Shown one piece after another: positions 40,514 to 50,733 of a stretch of 64,000 nt of DNA. The translations under genes and the position numbers were made by a program. Within the stretch, counting starts at the first letter, position 1. Every line of letters starts with the position of its first letter. The notes beneath the pieces are model-generated. The model made no database searches, had not been told where the DNA came from, and saw only the letters and a program-made list of their open reading frames with translations. Location: NCBI GenBank assembly GCA_951394045.1, contig OX595985.1:5518001-5582000 (forward strand), given 5' to 3'. The DNA comes from Nitzschia sp. DOCU1. Lineage: Eukaryota > Bacillariophyta > Bacillariophyceae > Bacillariales > Bacillariaceae.

Positions 40514-41554
40514 TCTCTTTAGGGGATGTGGATACCTCCGTATCCACATTTGCCTATCTTTGTTACTACCATAACCACCAATCAGACTAGAAACCTTTTT
40601 TATGACGCACACCAATGTCTTCGGCGTAGTCAGCACTTTTCTTTTTGTATGGGCAGAATCGGCCCAATCGCCTACCTTTACCACTTACTACTTGACGGAA
40701 GAGCGCCCGTGCCACGCGCGCGAAGATGGTGAGCCACATTTCGACAATACTTTAAACAGCTCGTCATCCTGCACAGACCACTCATTATGTTAAAGTAGTT
40801 ATAATGTATTGTTAATCAAGGCATTCCTGAAACATTTGTCGAAGTAAACTGTTGCTAAAGCCGCTGGTTACGTTGCTTTCCCCTGTAGTAAATCTAGTCA
40901 AACGAGTCAACTGATTTCAACCGGCATCTTGGACGCTCCCAACAGCCGTAATGTTGGTAAAACCCTCGTTTAGCTACAAATAGTTGTAACCAATTTTTCG
41001 ACTATGATAAGAGAGCTGACCGCTGCATTGAAATGTTTATAAAGCTCCTGGTGGCTACGCTATTCACAGTAGTTACTTCAGTCCAATGAGTCAACCATAC
41101 GGTCCGATGAGTCAACCGGACGGTCGTCAGCGTGAAAATTACGCGATAGCGAAGTGACAACAACTAGTTCCATTTCGGCTGTAGTATCAATCGATCAACA
41201 AAAGCTAAGCAACAAATCGCATAGTATTTCACGTCTATTGTATCTAATTGAAGTAAGTTGCCTACTGAAACTTTCGAAAGCACTCGTAACTAGGGCATAC
41301 TGAGTCGCGCCAATTTTTTGCACAAATTCGAGTAAAACGAACGAAATGGCGCAGCTGCGTCACTACAAACGCCTGTAGTAACACGAAATCAAGTAGCAGG
41401 CAAAATCTAATGCGACGCCCTGTTACAGCATAGAATGTAGAATTTTTGGGCACTAGTGCAGTGTGGTAGGACTATTCTAGCAGCGATGACGGAGTTTCAA
41501 TTATATAGCTAAATGTGGATACGGGCGGAGTCACAAATTAATCCCGTTAAGAGA
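40514..41554. mobile_element. Non-autonomous inverted-repeat element (1,041 bp) inserted in Copia RT
   Basis: The ends are imperfect inverted repeats of about 41-47 bp. The left starts TCTCTTTAGGGGAT and the right, read inward, TCTCTTAACGGGAT; both continue with CTCCG and CGTATCCACATTT. The interior has no credible transposase. The flanks are TA on both sides, but joining them without loss gives the exact Copia codons for L-Y-G-M, so no target duplication was added. Superfamily unknown. Confidence 0.85.
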
Positions 41555-44500
41555 TAGTGCCTTGACCATTCGCACGTACAGTATCTTCTTGTTGTTCTCG
41601 ATGGTCACGTAGTCGCCATAACGTAGTGGGTCGATTTCGACTAGGTAGTCCACCATGTCACCACGTATCTTCATCAGAATAACTCCATCGTCGGGATCGA
41701 CTTCTGTCTGAACAAAGGCATTAGGAATGTCAGCCGTCATGACGTCTCGGCCTTCATATGCTTCGATCACTCCTGTAAGGAGTATAGCGTCTGTACTTGC
41801 AGTTGGGCTTGATGCATCGTCCTTGTCAATGTAGGTTCGTTGTATACTGCCGTTCGCGCACGCTCGACCCTTAATCGTTCCATCACGCTTTTCCGTGAGA
41901 AAAATGAGACTCTCCATAGCGCGGCGCTTTTCTTCAGTCGATAATGATCCAACTTTCACGGGTTCAAACACCGTGCGATCGTGCAGTTGGCGTAGTTCCT
42001 TGATCGCCGCCTGTCGACCTCGCTCTCCAAATTTCTTGATGCCCATCTTAAGACTGTAAGTTTGCGCATGCTGTTTTCCAACGTAGTCTTTTCCGCTGTA
42101 TTTGTCGCCGATGTGATATAACACTCTTGCAATCACTTTTGCCGTGTCCAACGCATATTCAACAATCTCGTCGTTGCCATGTTGCTCCATCACATAGTCT
42201 CCAGTAGTTAGGAACTTGTTTGGGATCCTGGTGCGTTTTGGTCGTTCTTCGATCGTAGGTTCCTGCTCTGGCTGCTCTTCTTCATTATCATTGTCATCGT
42301 TGTCTGACTGTTCTTCTTCGTCATTGTCATCCGTGATCTCTTCGTTGCCGTCGCTCGCATGATTGTCGTCGTCGTTGGCTTCCTCGTCAGCTTGTTCATT
42401 GTTCTCCTCGTTATTTTCGTCTCCAACATTCTCTTCCTCTTGTTGATTATCATCATTCGGCTCGTCAAGATTGCCTTCTCCGTCGCCGTTGTCATCGTAA
42501 TAATCTCCGTCATGTAGATCGTGATCGTCTTCGTCGTCACTCGAAGCGTCATCTTCGTCGTAACTTTCGTCATCAAATTCTTCTTCGTCAAAATCCACTC
42601 CTGCAATCCAGGTGCTGTCAAACAATATATTGCCCGTCTTGTTTTGGATCTTAAGTCCATTTGGCATGTTCTGATTTGCGGCCAATGCTTCCACTTCTTT
42701 GAGAACTGCTGGGGTAATTGGAATGGGGGTAACGTTGCGTCGCACGATAATGCGATTTGTCGGGAGATGAAATAACTCGTGTCTGCCCTGCGCGTTTCCA
42801 GTAGGCCTTAAGTAAATGCAGTCCAAAGTTCGTGCTTGCTGCGTATTGGTTGGTTGCGGTTCATCATGAGCTTGCACGTAGGTACCAAATGTAAACTTGC
42901 AATGCTTGTCGTAATCGAGCGCTTGTTGGTGCAATATCATGCGCGGGCTATAGAAGCTCGAAACGCCGTACTTTGATGGAAAGAAATTCAGTTTGCGCGC
43001 TGCTTCGGACACCATTGTTTTCACCATTGTACGGGGAAGTCTGTTGTAGGGTAGTCGATGGTATACTGCCCGTACACGCTCTTTCAACACTCTGTTGTTG
43101 CGTTCTGCTTCGGGTACATGCTCTTGCGGATTGGCGTAGTTGATCTCAATGTCGAATTCCGGGTCTTCAATCAATTGATCCATAATCTCAACAAATTCGT
43201 TGTCGCAATGAATACGTCGCACTTGGAAACCTGCTCGATTGTAGATTTGGATAACTGATCGCAGTGCTTCTCGGTAACATTCAACTGTTTGATTCTCCGT
43301 GTATTGCGCCGTGCGGTAGTATATATGCCTTGAAATTGTAGTTAGGAACCACAATCCATTCACTTTCATTGCATCCATACACAAAGTGACGTCTCGTTGC
43401 GCGTCAATCAACTCTCTCGGTATCTCGATATAATCCGAAATCACGGGTGTTGGTTTGGCTCGCGTAGTTTTGCCTTTCAATGTTCCGATGTCGGGTCCAA
43501 ATATTTCTTCCGCAATTTTGATGTCGTCGACAGTAACTGGATTGTTTCTGACTGCGTTGATTGTGATCATTGCCTTGAAATCCTTGATCGACGGCGTTCC
43601 CAATGCGTGGTACAAGTCTCTGGCTCTCTTTGCTCTCTCAAATTGTCGCGGGGTATAGAAAGTTTTGTTCTCTTCCAATGTCGTCAAGAATCGCAATTCT
43701 TCTCGCATTTCGCCTTTCAACTTAGGCTTGAATCCATATAGTCCGACGGGAGTCCTTTCAAATTTCACCATTTTAGTGCCAAGATGCACTATAAAGACAT
43801 CGTCGTCGTAGTTGTATTCCACACGGTACCGGTCCCTGACTTGCGCGTAGCTCAGAATATTCGTCACCGTTGCAGGATCAAACCAGACGTCGCCCCAGCC
43901 AGGTAGAGTTGCCTTCAGGTTTGTTGTCATCACTCCTGCACTCGTGGTCAGGTAAAGTTTGTCTGGGGTCTCGCGAATGTTCTCCACCATTAGTGCGTTG
44001 CAAAACACGTTGGTAGTGCTCTCGTTGTCCAACAGGATCATATTCCGCATCTCGTCCGCTTGATAGAATTGAAAATGTACTCCGGCCCATGCCTCTGCTT
44101 TTGCAGTTTCGATATTCCCTTTCGCCGACTCATTGCTTTCGGTCTTCTCTGTCTGTACATGAGCTTGCGCTGATTCCTTGAGTTTGGGGTCTTTGTTGAT
44201 TGCCCATTCGTCCTTCGGGATTTTCTCTTTCAATCGACATTGACTTGACTTGTGATTTGGCTTGCCACAGCAGTAGCACACCGTAGTAGCTTGCGCAAAA
44301 GATAACTTGGGATTGTCTTCTTCCTTGTCCTTGTCGTCTTTCTTTGACTTGCGTTCGCTCTTCAATTGCTTGTAGTTGTCAAAACGATGATTGCTCAAAA
44401 CGTTCGTTGCGTCGGTGATCGTTTTCGGATATTGCTCGTTTCCAAGGGATTTTTGTGTCGACAAACCAGCCAAGATTGAGCCGTATTTGCCCTGATCGGC

Positions 44501-45295
44501 GTTCTTCAGGTACACATATGCCATGTATTGCTCATATGCCCTTTTCTCACATGAGGCTTTCTTTTCTGCACTGTCGGCATACCCGGGCATTGATTTTGCG
44601 ATTTTTGAAATAATCACAGGCCCGCCCAGGTGCGATTCCAATACTTCTTTGGCAACCCTGAACCTCTTGGTGTACTCTTGAAGTGTTTCTCCTTCCTTCT
44701 GCGTAGTTGTGTGCACCGCAGTGAATGCATCGTATACGATCGCCATGTTGTAGCGACTCTCTTGATAGTTCAACGCATGTTGCTTGATTGCTTTCAACAA
44801 TTCCCGTGGATTCTGTTTGATTGATGTTTCGTAATCGGCACGAGCTTGTATCTTCTCTTTCATGCCTTTCGAGCAACGATCCAATAGGAATGCGAAAGCT
44901 TTGCCTTGGTTCTTGCTGTAAGCCTCCACTCGCTTCATGTAGATCGCGAACTTTTCCTTGAATTCCATCTCAAATTGCTTGTTTTCGGCGTTTTTCTTAT
45001 CATTGTCTGTCTCGCTGCTGACCTGCAACGTAGGCTTGTGAATCGATAGATCGACATCCGTCAATGTGCTCAATGATTCTGCGATATCATCGCCGTAGTC
45101 AAACGTTTGCTGAATGTGGTTGATGAGGTACTCAGTTGTCGTCTCATAGTCTGATGCTTGTTTCGATGATCCCAAATAGTAAACGTAGTCTTCGACGGAC
45201 TTCTTTGCCGTCGGCTTGCTCTTGTTGGCTCCACGTCCTGGCCCGTTCCTTCGATGGTCTTTAGACCGAAAATTTCCTTTTCCTCGACCGCTCAT
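41531..45295 (-). CDS. Copia gag-pol, N-terminal part, truncated in RT by an insertion
   Basis: The 1,254-residue ORF begins at an ATG 139 bases inside the 5' LTR. Element sequence runs to 41555; the last codons (from 41554) belong to the inserted element. Order: basic N-terminus, gag helical domain, CCHC zinc knuckle near residue 338 (C-Y-C-C-G-K-P-N-H-K-S-S-Q-C), protease near 420 (L-L-D-N-E-S-T), integrase core from about 639 (C-M-D-A-M, then H-C-D-N-E-F, then E-A-E-R-N-N-R), a very long Asp/Glu-rich spacer (about 905-1045), and the first part of RT (T-A-D-I-P-N-A-F-V near 1187). Gag and pol are fused in one frame, unlike the element at 7477. Without the insertion it would continue into 40513-39404. 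The product stops shortly after entering the inserted element, so it lacks the RT active site and RNase H. Confidence 0.92.
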   Translation of the reverse strand: MSGRGKGNFRSKDHRRNGPGRGANKSKPTAKKSVEDYVYYLGSSKQASDYETTTEYLINHIQQTFDYGDDIAESLSTLTDVDLSIHKPTLQVSSETDNDKKNAENKQFEMEFKEKFAIYMKRVEAYSKNQGKAFAFLLDRCSKGMKEKIQARADYETSIKQNPRELLKAIKQHALNYQESRYNMAIVYDAFTAVHTTTQKEGETLQEYTKRFRVAKEVLESHLGGPVIISKIAKSMPGYADSAEKKASCEKRAYEQYMAYVYLKNADQGKYGSILAGLSTQKSLGNEQYPKTITDATNVLSNHRFDNYKQLKSERKSKKDDKDKEEDNPKLSFAQATTVCYCCGKPNHKSSQCRLKEKIPKDEWAINKDPKLKESAQAHVQTEKTESNESAKGNIETAKAEAWAGVHFQFYQADEMRNMILLDNESTTNVFCNALMVENIRETPDKLYLTTSAGVMTTNLKATLPGWGDVWFDPATVTNILSYAQVRDRYRVEYNYDDDVFIVHLGTKMVKFERTPVGLYGFKPKLKGEMREELRFLTTLEENKTFYTPRQFERAKRARDLYHALGTPSIKDFKAMITINAVRNNPVTVDDIKIAEEIFGPDIGTLKGKTTRAKPTPVISDYIEIPRELIDAQRDVTLCMDAMKVNGLWFLTTISRHIYYRTAQYTENQTVECYREALRSVIQIYNRAGFQVRRIHCDNEFVEIMDQLIEDPEFDIEINYANPQEHVPEAERNNRVLKERVRAVYHRLPYNRLPRTMVKTMVSEAARKLNFFPSKYGVSSFYSPRMILHQQALDYDKHCKFTFGTYVQAHDEPQPTNTQQARTLDCIYLRPTGNAQGRHELFHLPTNRIIVRRNVTPIPITPAVLKEVEALAANQNMPNGLKIQNKTGNILFDSTWIAGVDFDEEEFDDESYDEDDASSDDEDDHDLHDGDYYDDNGDGEGNLDEPNDDNQQEEENVGDENNEENNEQADEEANDDDNHASDGNEEITDDNDEEEQSDNDDNDNEEEQPEQEPTIEERPKRTRIPNKFLTTGDYVMEQHGNDEIVEYALDTAKVIARVLYHIGDKYSGKDYVGKQHAQTYSLKMGIKKFGERGRQAAIKELRQLHDRTVFEPVKVGSLSTEEKRRAMESLIFLTEKRDGTIKGRACANGSIQRTYIDKDDASSPTASTDAILLTGVIEAYEGRDVMTADIPNAFVQTEVDPDDGVILMKIRGDMVDYLVEIDPLRYGDYVTIENNKKILYVRMVKALSLNGINL

Positions 45296-45434
45296 GGTCG
45301 GATAAACTTGTTGACAATTCGACTTCTTCCAAAGTTCAGTATCGTGCGCACTTGGCGTCTTCTTCGAACCTTTTCCACGGCTCGGATCTCCACAAAGTTG
45401 CTTTTCGACTCTTCAGCCGGTACTTTCTATAATA

Positions 45435-45786
45435 TGTTGAAATTCAATTCACGTAGCGCCTGGTATCGCTCCGTCTGTCTCTTGAACAGTCCGTGAATGA
45501 AAATAGAATCTCGGTAGAAGTAAAAATCAGGTAGATCTGGTGATAGTCGTCGAGTCTAAGATATTATAGAAAGTATGAGCTATTCCTCGTATTTTCCTTT
45601 TGTTTCTTTCTTCATTCTCTTTCAATCTTTCTTCGAATCTCTTCATCTCTCCATAGAAATCTCTCGCAGTTGTAGTCGTCTGATTCAGTCGTATTTGACT
45701 CGTGCTTCAGCGTTCACTATATGCGCCTAATTCAGTACTCTTGATTCATTCATGTGATTCATCGTCGCGAAATATCGCGTCCAACA
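45435..45786 (-). repeat. 5' LTR of the minus-strand Copia (352 bp)
   Basis: It reads as identical to 39024-39375 and is followed by GTAAC, the second half of the target duplication. On the element strand the LTR is followed by TATTATAGAAAGTACC, where a primer-binding site is expected. Confidence 0.93.
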
Positions 45787-46699
45787 GTAACTCCCACGAG
45801 GGCTACATTTTATTCGATGCAACCGAATGACCAGGACGACTAACAAATTCGCAAATTCTGTCTCCTTCTAATCAGTCTTGTCACGAGTGCGAATTTGTTT
45901 AACAATCTGTATCACGAGCCTGATTGGGCAATAATAAACCCTTAAGGGTTCTGAGAGGTTCTCGATAGTTTCTACAATTCAATCGATTAGAAATCCGGCA
46001 AGAATCAATTTCATTATTTGCGTCCATCCATGGCATAAGCCCAAGACGTAAATTTGTGCCTCGCATTCTCGTTGGAAGTGGCTCCCCAACATCAATAGGC
46101 ATATCACGGTTAGTCTTGCCACCATCTTGTCTCGTTGCTTCGAAATGACCCCATCAGGATTTAACACGCTCTTATTTCAATTTAAATTCTCAATTTGTCG
46201 TTCAACAAGATTTATCGCCCAAAGAATTGGAGTAGAGCATATTTACCAAGTTTTTGGTGTGATTTGGCGCGGAGTATGCAAGATGATCATAGCGTTTGGT
46301 GAGTATCCAGTCTTGGAGGTGTCTTGGGCATGCGTTCTTCATATGGCTTCGGCGCCAAGTAGCATTGTGTAGAATTTGTACTGGTAGAATCATTCGCCGG
46401 GATCCCCACCGCTTCTGCTGTCCGCCGGACAAAGCGCGAGCCCGTGAGGCCGCGATGCTACCTGGTATGGTCGCTTCCCTCATCACTCTTCCCCACCATT
46501 ATCGTTCCATCTCTGGTTGTGGGCCTTCAACTGTCTCTGTTTTTAGTGCTGCGCATTTGTCTTGGCACCACTTGACTATAAGCCTTCTCATACATTTGAG
46601 CTACATTCTGTCGTCTCTCATTTCACTGAAAAGCACCCTCTGTAACCTTGGAATGTTACTGGCATCCCACGGAACAGCAATCAGGAGACGATAAAGATC
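45787..46699. other. Intergenic, nothing recognised
   Basis: It begins with the GTAAC target duplication of the Copia element and ends at the HMG-box gene start. The last few hundred bases (about 46480-46690) are pyrimidine-rich and probably contain its promoter. Confidence 0.45.
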
Positions 46700-48640
46700 A
46701 TGGAGAAAAGCGAGCCTGCGAGCAAGCAAGAGTTAGAATCAGAATGCCAAGACGACGAGAGCGACAACATGGGAGAAAAAGCACTAGAAACGATGCCCGA
46801 TTCCGTGGACAAGAAGAAGCGGAAGAGGCGCCCCCCTCTTGTTCCCTGGAAGAAGCCTAAGGACATGCCTCGCCGTCCTCTTAGCGCGTATAACATCTTT
46901 TTTAAGGAACAGCGGGAGGCAATGATGGCTAAGGTGGCCGCCGCCGAGAAGGCAGCCGCTGAAGCAAACCCTGAGGTCACTGAGATCGTGGGGAAGTCGC
47001 GTCGAAAGCGATCGAACAAGTCGGTGGGCATTGGATTTGCTAACCTTGCCCGCACAATTGCGGCTGACTGGAAGGATCTGGATGAGGCGACCAGAGCTCC
47101 TTATGAAGCCATCGCTGCCAAGGAAAAGGCTCGATACAAAGAAGAGATGCTCGTGGGGAGAGCCAAGCAAAAAGAAGAGAAAGATAAATCCGGGGGTTCA
47201 GGGGACGATCAATCCCCGTATCCTGGCGGAGCCCTAGACAGTAGTGGTGAGACTACTATGGACGATTCTCACGCTTCTTCTCGTGCAACCCCCACATCGT
47301 TCCCGACTCAGGCCACGAGACCCATGGAGGTGGACTCCCCGAAGCGCAGTCGATTTGCCTACCAGCAGCCCATCCGTCAAAGCATGCTATCGCAGATGGG
47401 GACACTGTTGGATGGTGACTTTACTCCAATCCAGCTTACCTCGGACGTACGGGGTCGCTGGTCCGAAGTTGGCTCGCAGTCATATCCTCTGGGCATGGAT
47501 CAGACTCGAGCTGCAGCAGCCTACATGAACCAGCCACTCCATGCGTCGCTAAGCCGCCTGGACGCGCTCCAGGCGAACGCGATGATGGCAGATGATTCTC
47601 GATTCGGGCTTGTAGGCCTCGGTGCAGTTGGCGAATCTACCATTCCCGGTCATGGCTTGCCTGGAGTCTCGATGTTCAACCCCCATGCTAGTGATAGTGC
47701 CATCGGAATGAGCTTCTCAGCACAGGCTACCAACAGGGACAAAATGCAAAACAACCACTTCGGGCGAAGTGGCATTGTAAGCCCATCTCACATGTATCAA
47801 AACGAAGAGGGACGCCTCATCATGCAGCAACAGCGCCTACTCCAACATCAAAATGTACTTCAACATCAGTTCTTGCGTCAACAAGAAGACTTGCACTCTT
47901 TCCATGGGCAGCAACACCACCCTGCTGCGCGCAGGAATACATGGTCTGGGGGACCTGCCAATATTGCGACAGTTGACAACGCCGAGCCAGGCTTTGGCCG
48001 AACGATGCAGCATGGAAGGAATGAGATGCGTACGTCTTACACCCCTCCCCCGACTGCTTCTTCCAGCGCCGTGGCTTCGAACATCCCTGACTCGTGGTTC
48101 GAGCCTGAAGATTATCAAGCAGTCGGTGAAGTTCATCATCACAGACGGGCATCGGCTCCCCCGAGCCAACCAAATCAAGTCTCGTCACAAATTCCCAAGA
48201 CTTCTGCGGGCGGCTCTACTCTCTATCCTGACACATGGTTCGAGGTTGCCGAAGAGGAACCGCGCGGCGTTACCGTGGAGGAACCAATGCGCTATTCTCC
48301 AGATGGTGATCTCACTGGTAAACTTCCAGGGTCGTCTGGATTATTCGGCAAACATTCCAACGACACCCCCACGTTTCACAAGTCAAGTTCCGGTGAAGGC
48401 AAGATGGAAGATCGTTTTAATCCGCCAATGCGTTCGTTGGAAGACATTGCTGGAAGTCGTAATGCCACTTCGATGATTATGCTGACAAGTGTCCAGGAAG
48501 AAGAGCCTGTGGATAAACAGCAAGAAGAGTTCGGCGCTCTGGGGATGCACTTTGATGATGATACTATGGACTTTCTGGCAAGGCTTCGACAAGATGCCAA
48601 CCAAATGGGGAATCCTTCTTCTACCTCAGACACTCACTAA
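46700..48640 (+). CDS. HMG-box protein with a Gln/His-rich C-terminal region
   Basis: The 646-residue protein has an acidic/basic N-terminus and one HMG box at about residues 57-155 (M-P-R-R-P-L-S-A-Y-N-I-F-F, then F-A-N-L-A-R-T-I-A-A-D-W-K, then A-P-Y-E-A-I-A-A-K-E-K-A-R-Y). The box holds an Ala/Glu/Lys-rich insert of about 35 residues between helix 1 and helix 2. HMG boxes bend DNA, so the product is likely a nuclear chromatin or transcription protein. The rest is low complexity, with Gln/His-rich text at about residues 370-415 and two similar short motifs, P-D-S-W-F-E near 463 and P-D-T-W-F-E near 510, which may be interaction sites. The ATG at 46700 is the first in frame. No introns are needed. 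It lies tail to tail with the four-TM gene. Confidence 0.85.
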   Translation: MEKSEPASKQELESECQDDESDNMGEKALETMPDSVDKKKRKRRPPLVPWKKPKDMPRRPLSAYNIFFKEQREAMMAKVAAAEKAAAEANPEVTEIVGKSRRKRSNKSVGIGFANLARTIAADWKDLDEATRAPYEAIAAKEKARYKEEMLVGRAKQKEEKDKSGGSGDDQSPYPGGALDSSGETTMDDSHASSRATPTSFPTQATRPMEVDSPKRSRFAYQQPIRQSMLSQMGTLLDGDFTPIQLTSDVRGRWSEVGSQSYPLGMDQTRAAAAYMNQPLHASLSRLDALQANAMMADDSRFGLVGLGAVGESTIPGHGLPGVSMFNPHASDSAIGMSFSAQATNRDKMQNNHFGRSGIVSPSHMYQNEEGRLIMQQQRLLQHQNVLQHQFLRQQEDLHSFHGQQHHPAARRNTWSGGPANIATVDNAEPGFGRTMQHGRNEMRTSYTPPPTASSSAVASNIPDSWFEPEDYQAVGEVHHHRRASAPPSQPNQVSSQIPKTSAGGSTLYPDTWFEVAEEEPRGVTVEEPMRYSPDGDLTGKLPGSSGLFGKHSNDTPTFHKSSSGEGKMEDRFNPPMRSLEDIAGSRNATSMIMLTSVQEEEPVDKQQEEFGALGMHFDDDTMDFLARLRQDANQMGNPSSTSDTH

Positions 48641-48718
48641 GACTAGTTTTGACTTCTTTACTTGAAACAAATGGAGTTTCCTGCACCACCACGTAAATTA
48701 AGCGTCATACAGCCTTCG

Positions 48719-49615
48719 TCACACCTGAGATTGCTGTCTGGACACTCTTCGGCGCGCTCTTTTTCTTTCCAGCTCCACCTCCCGAGGCCGGCCGCCGAGA
48801 ATTGGGAGGCGACAGCAACCTAAAATCCCTGAAAAGAATAGAAAGCTCCCAATTGGATAATAAACGAGCAGAGCCAACGCAAAGGCGCTCACGTACGCCA
48901 CAAGGAAATGTACATCGTCAAAATCAATATCCCTGTAGCGGTTAAGCTCCAATTGATCATCCATCAAGCCAGCAGAATCCAGCAGCGACACATCCACACC
49001 TTGACTTTCTTGTTGTTTCTCCAGAGAAACCCGTAGAAGCACGACCAAGGCAGCAACTGCAGATATGAAGAGCACCACAAGAATAGCCGCCATTTTCCCG
49101 TACTTTTGGCATTTCATGTTTAGCGGACAACACCCACAAGACAAAATGTACCAGACACCCAAATCATAGGCAGCATGCACAGACCCACCTACAAAAACCA
49201 TCATGAGCATCCCTGATGTGACAGATTGTTCGTGCCCATATAAGACAATGGTGAACACGACTTCTTTAAATTTGTCATTGGTCAGAACGAGTAAATAGAA
49301 GAAGCTGCTGACTGTCAATCCAAACAACATGCTGGAAACCAAAATTAAAATCCGGTAGCCAGTTTTGATGGGGTGAAGAGGATGACGGAAGCATATTCCA
49401 AGAAGAGGATGGTTGTTGTTCAAGTATTGGCAGAGATCGGTAGAGTACCCGTACCCTGGCAAATGATAAGCTCGATTCGCCATAGCGGCAATGAGCTCTT
49501 GCGCATGTTCATCGAACGCCACCTCTACTGATTCGGGTGGAGCTGTTGATATTGTTTCGATAGTTACTGGGAAAGATCCTCTCCTTGGTCTTTGTGACCT
49601 GAATTTGTCACCCAT
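48719..49615 (-). CDS. Unknown four-transmembrane protein (298 residues)
   Basis: I do not recognise a named family. The protein has an N-terminal cytoplasmic-looking region of about 85 residues, then hydrophobic segments near 85-110 (I-L-I-L-V-S-S-M-L-F-G-L-T-V), 135-160 (M-L-M-M-V-F-V-G-G), 172-196 (A-A-I-L-V-V-L-F-I-S-A-V-A-A-L-V-V-L-L) and 235-265 (A-F-A-L-A-L-L-V-Y-Y), and a basic C-terminus (R-K-R-A-R-R-R-V). A conserved-looking N-H-P-L-L-G-I-C-F-R-H-P-L-H-P block precedes the first segment, and a C-G-C-C-P-L loop separates the second and third. The start ATG at 49615 is first in frame. Codon use and length argue for a real membrane protein. Function is unknown. Confidence 0.7.
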   Translation of the reverse strand: MGDKFRSQRPRRGSFPVTIETISTAPPESVEVAFDEHAQELIAAMANRAYHLPGYGYSTDLCQYLNNNHPLLGICFRHPLHPIKTGYRILILVSSMLFGLTVSSFFYLLVLTNDKFKEVVFTIVLYGHEQSVTSGMLMMVFVGGSVHAAYDLGVWYILSCGCCPLNMKCQKYGKMAAILVVLFISAVAALVVLLRVSLEKQQESQGVDVSLLDSAGLMDDQLELNRYRDIDFDDVHFLVAYVSAFALALLVYYPIGSFLFFSGILGCCRLPILGGRPREVELERKRARRRVSRQQSQV

Positions 49616-50733
49616 CGTGTTGAGAAGACCAGTTAAACGCAGAGTTCCTGTTGTGAGCAGTGGTGAAAACGCTACGAACCCTCAACCAAAGGCAAAAATG
49701 GCGCAATTCCAACGCATCCCCATGCACCACCACGGATATCTCCTGTTTGAGTAGCGCGCACCTCTCCCATCCTCTCACTCCAAACTCCACTTCCTCGAGA
49801 TTAGGCGACATTATTCCTGGCAGGAGCGCAAGCTGTGGCTCTCTTCTCGAAAGAGAGCAAAAGTTCGACTGTCAGCAACTGTGAATATATCGTAATGGAA
49901 ATAGAACTATATTAAAGGTAAACAAAGCGACTCCGCAACTAACGGGTTCGTAGTAGACTCAACTTTCTCTAGTAGAGATTTGGCATTTCGAGGTCCTTCG
50001 GTCGTGCCGGGACTCGACAGGATCCTTGAGGTTGCCCGTCTTTCGGCGACGTGGCCATTGGTGTCATTCGGCCTGCGCATCTGATTGGTTGTTGACTTAA
50101 CCGCTCTTACTACGGATGACGTGAGTGTGAATTCAATTACTACGTCCTACGTGGTATCTGGGTACGTTGATTTGCTGGTTTCTCTTTCGGGTATGCTTGT
50201 TGTTGCTGCTTTTGTGCGGTTGTAACGTCAATAGCAATTGGTTATCTTTAAGGTTTTTTGAGTTCGTTCTACTAGTTCATCAGTACCCATTTGACTCTGT
50301 GTGTGTTGGGGAGGCGTTCAGGACTGTGGGCAGTGGTTTTGGTCTCTTGAGGGTTTGAGTGAGTCGGTTGTTGTTGGCGTTACAATCAGTGCGTCCGTTG
50401 GAGAAGGACTCTCCATTCGTAAAAGACTGAAGGAACCGCCCAAAATCCGATAACTTGAGGCTACGGAGACGTTTGACCAAATTGTCAACCATACGGATTG
50501 TCTCTCTTACGAGAAATCCAAGGTATTTCTACTGGCAACGCCAAGTAATCCAATACATCCAACCCACTTGTACAAGATGTACCAATTGTGTGTTTGGAAG
50601 TTCGTCCCGCTCTTTTGTGCGATGAGCTTTCGTTATTTCCCCGAAGAAGTGGCGTCTTACAGTCCAGTTAGTCAAGCCAGGTGTTCGTATCCCACGCAGT
50701 AGTGCCATAATATTTTGTTGCAATGACTTTTAT
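49616..50733. other. Intergenic, nothing recognised
   Basis: Upstream region of the four-TM gene and further host sequence with short ORFs only. Confidence 0.4.

Larger units (their letters stand above)
39024..45786 (-). mobile_element. Copia-type LTR retrotransposon, broken by a 1,041-bp insertion
   Basis: Two 352-bp LTRs (45435-45786 as 5' and 39024-39375 as 3' on the minus strand) begin TGTTG and end CAACA. The flanks are GTAAC on both sides (39019-39023 and 45787-45791), a perfect 5-bp target duplication. A single gag-pol ORF starts at 45295, is cut in RT at 41554 by an inverted-repeat element and resumes at 40513. Confidence 0.95.

Noticed and set aside
42208..42660. Minus-strand Thr/Met/Lys-rich ORF
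   Set aside because: It is a frame shadow of the Asp/Glu-rich spacer in the Copia pol.
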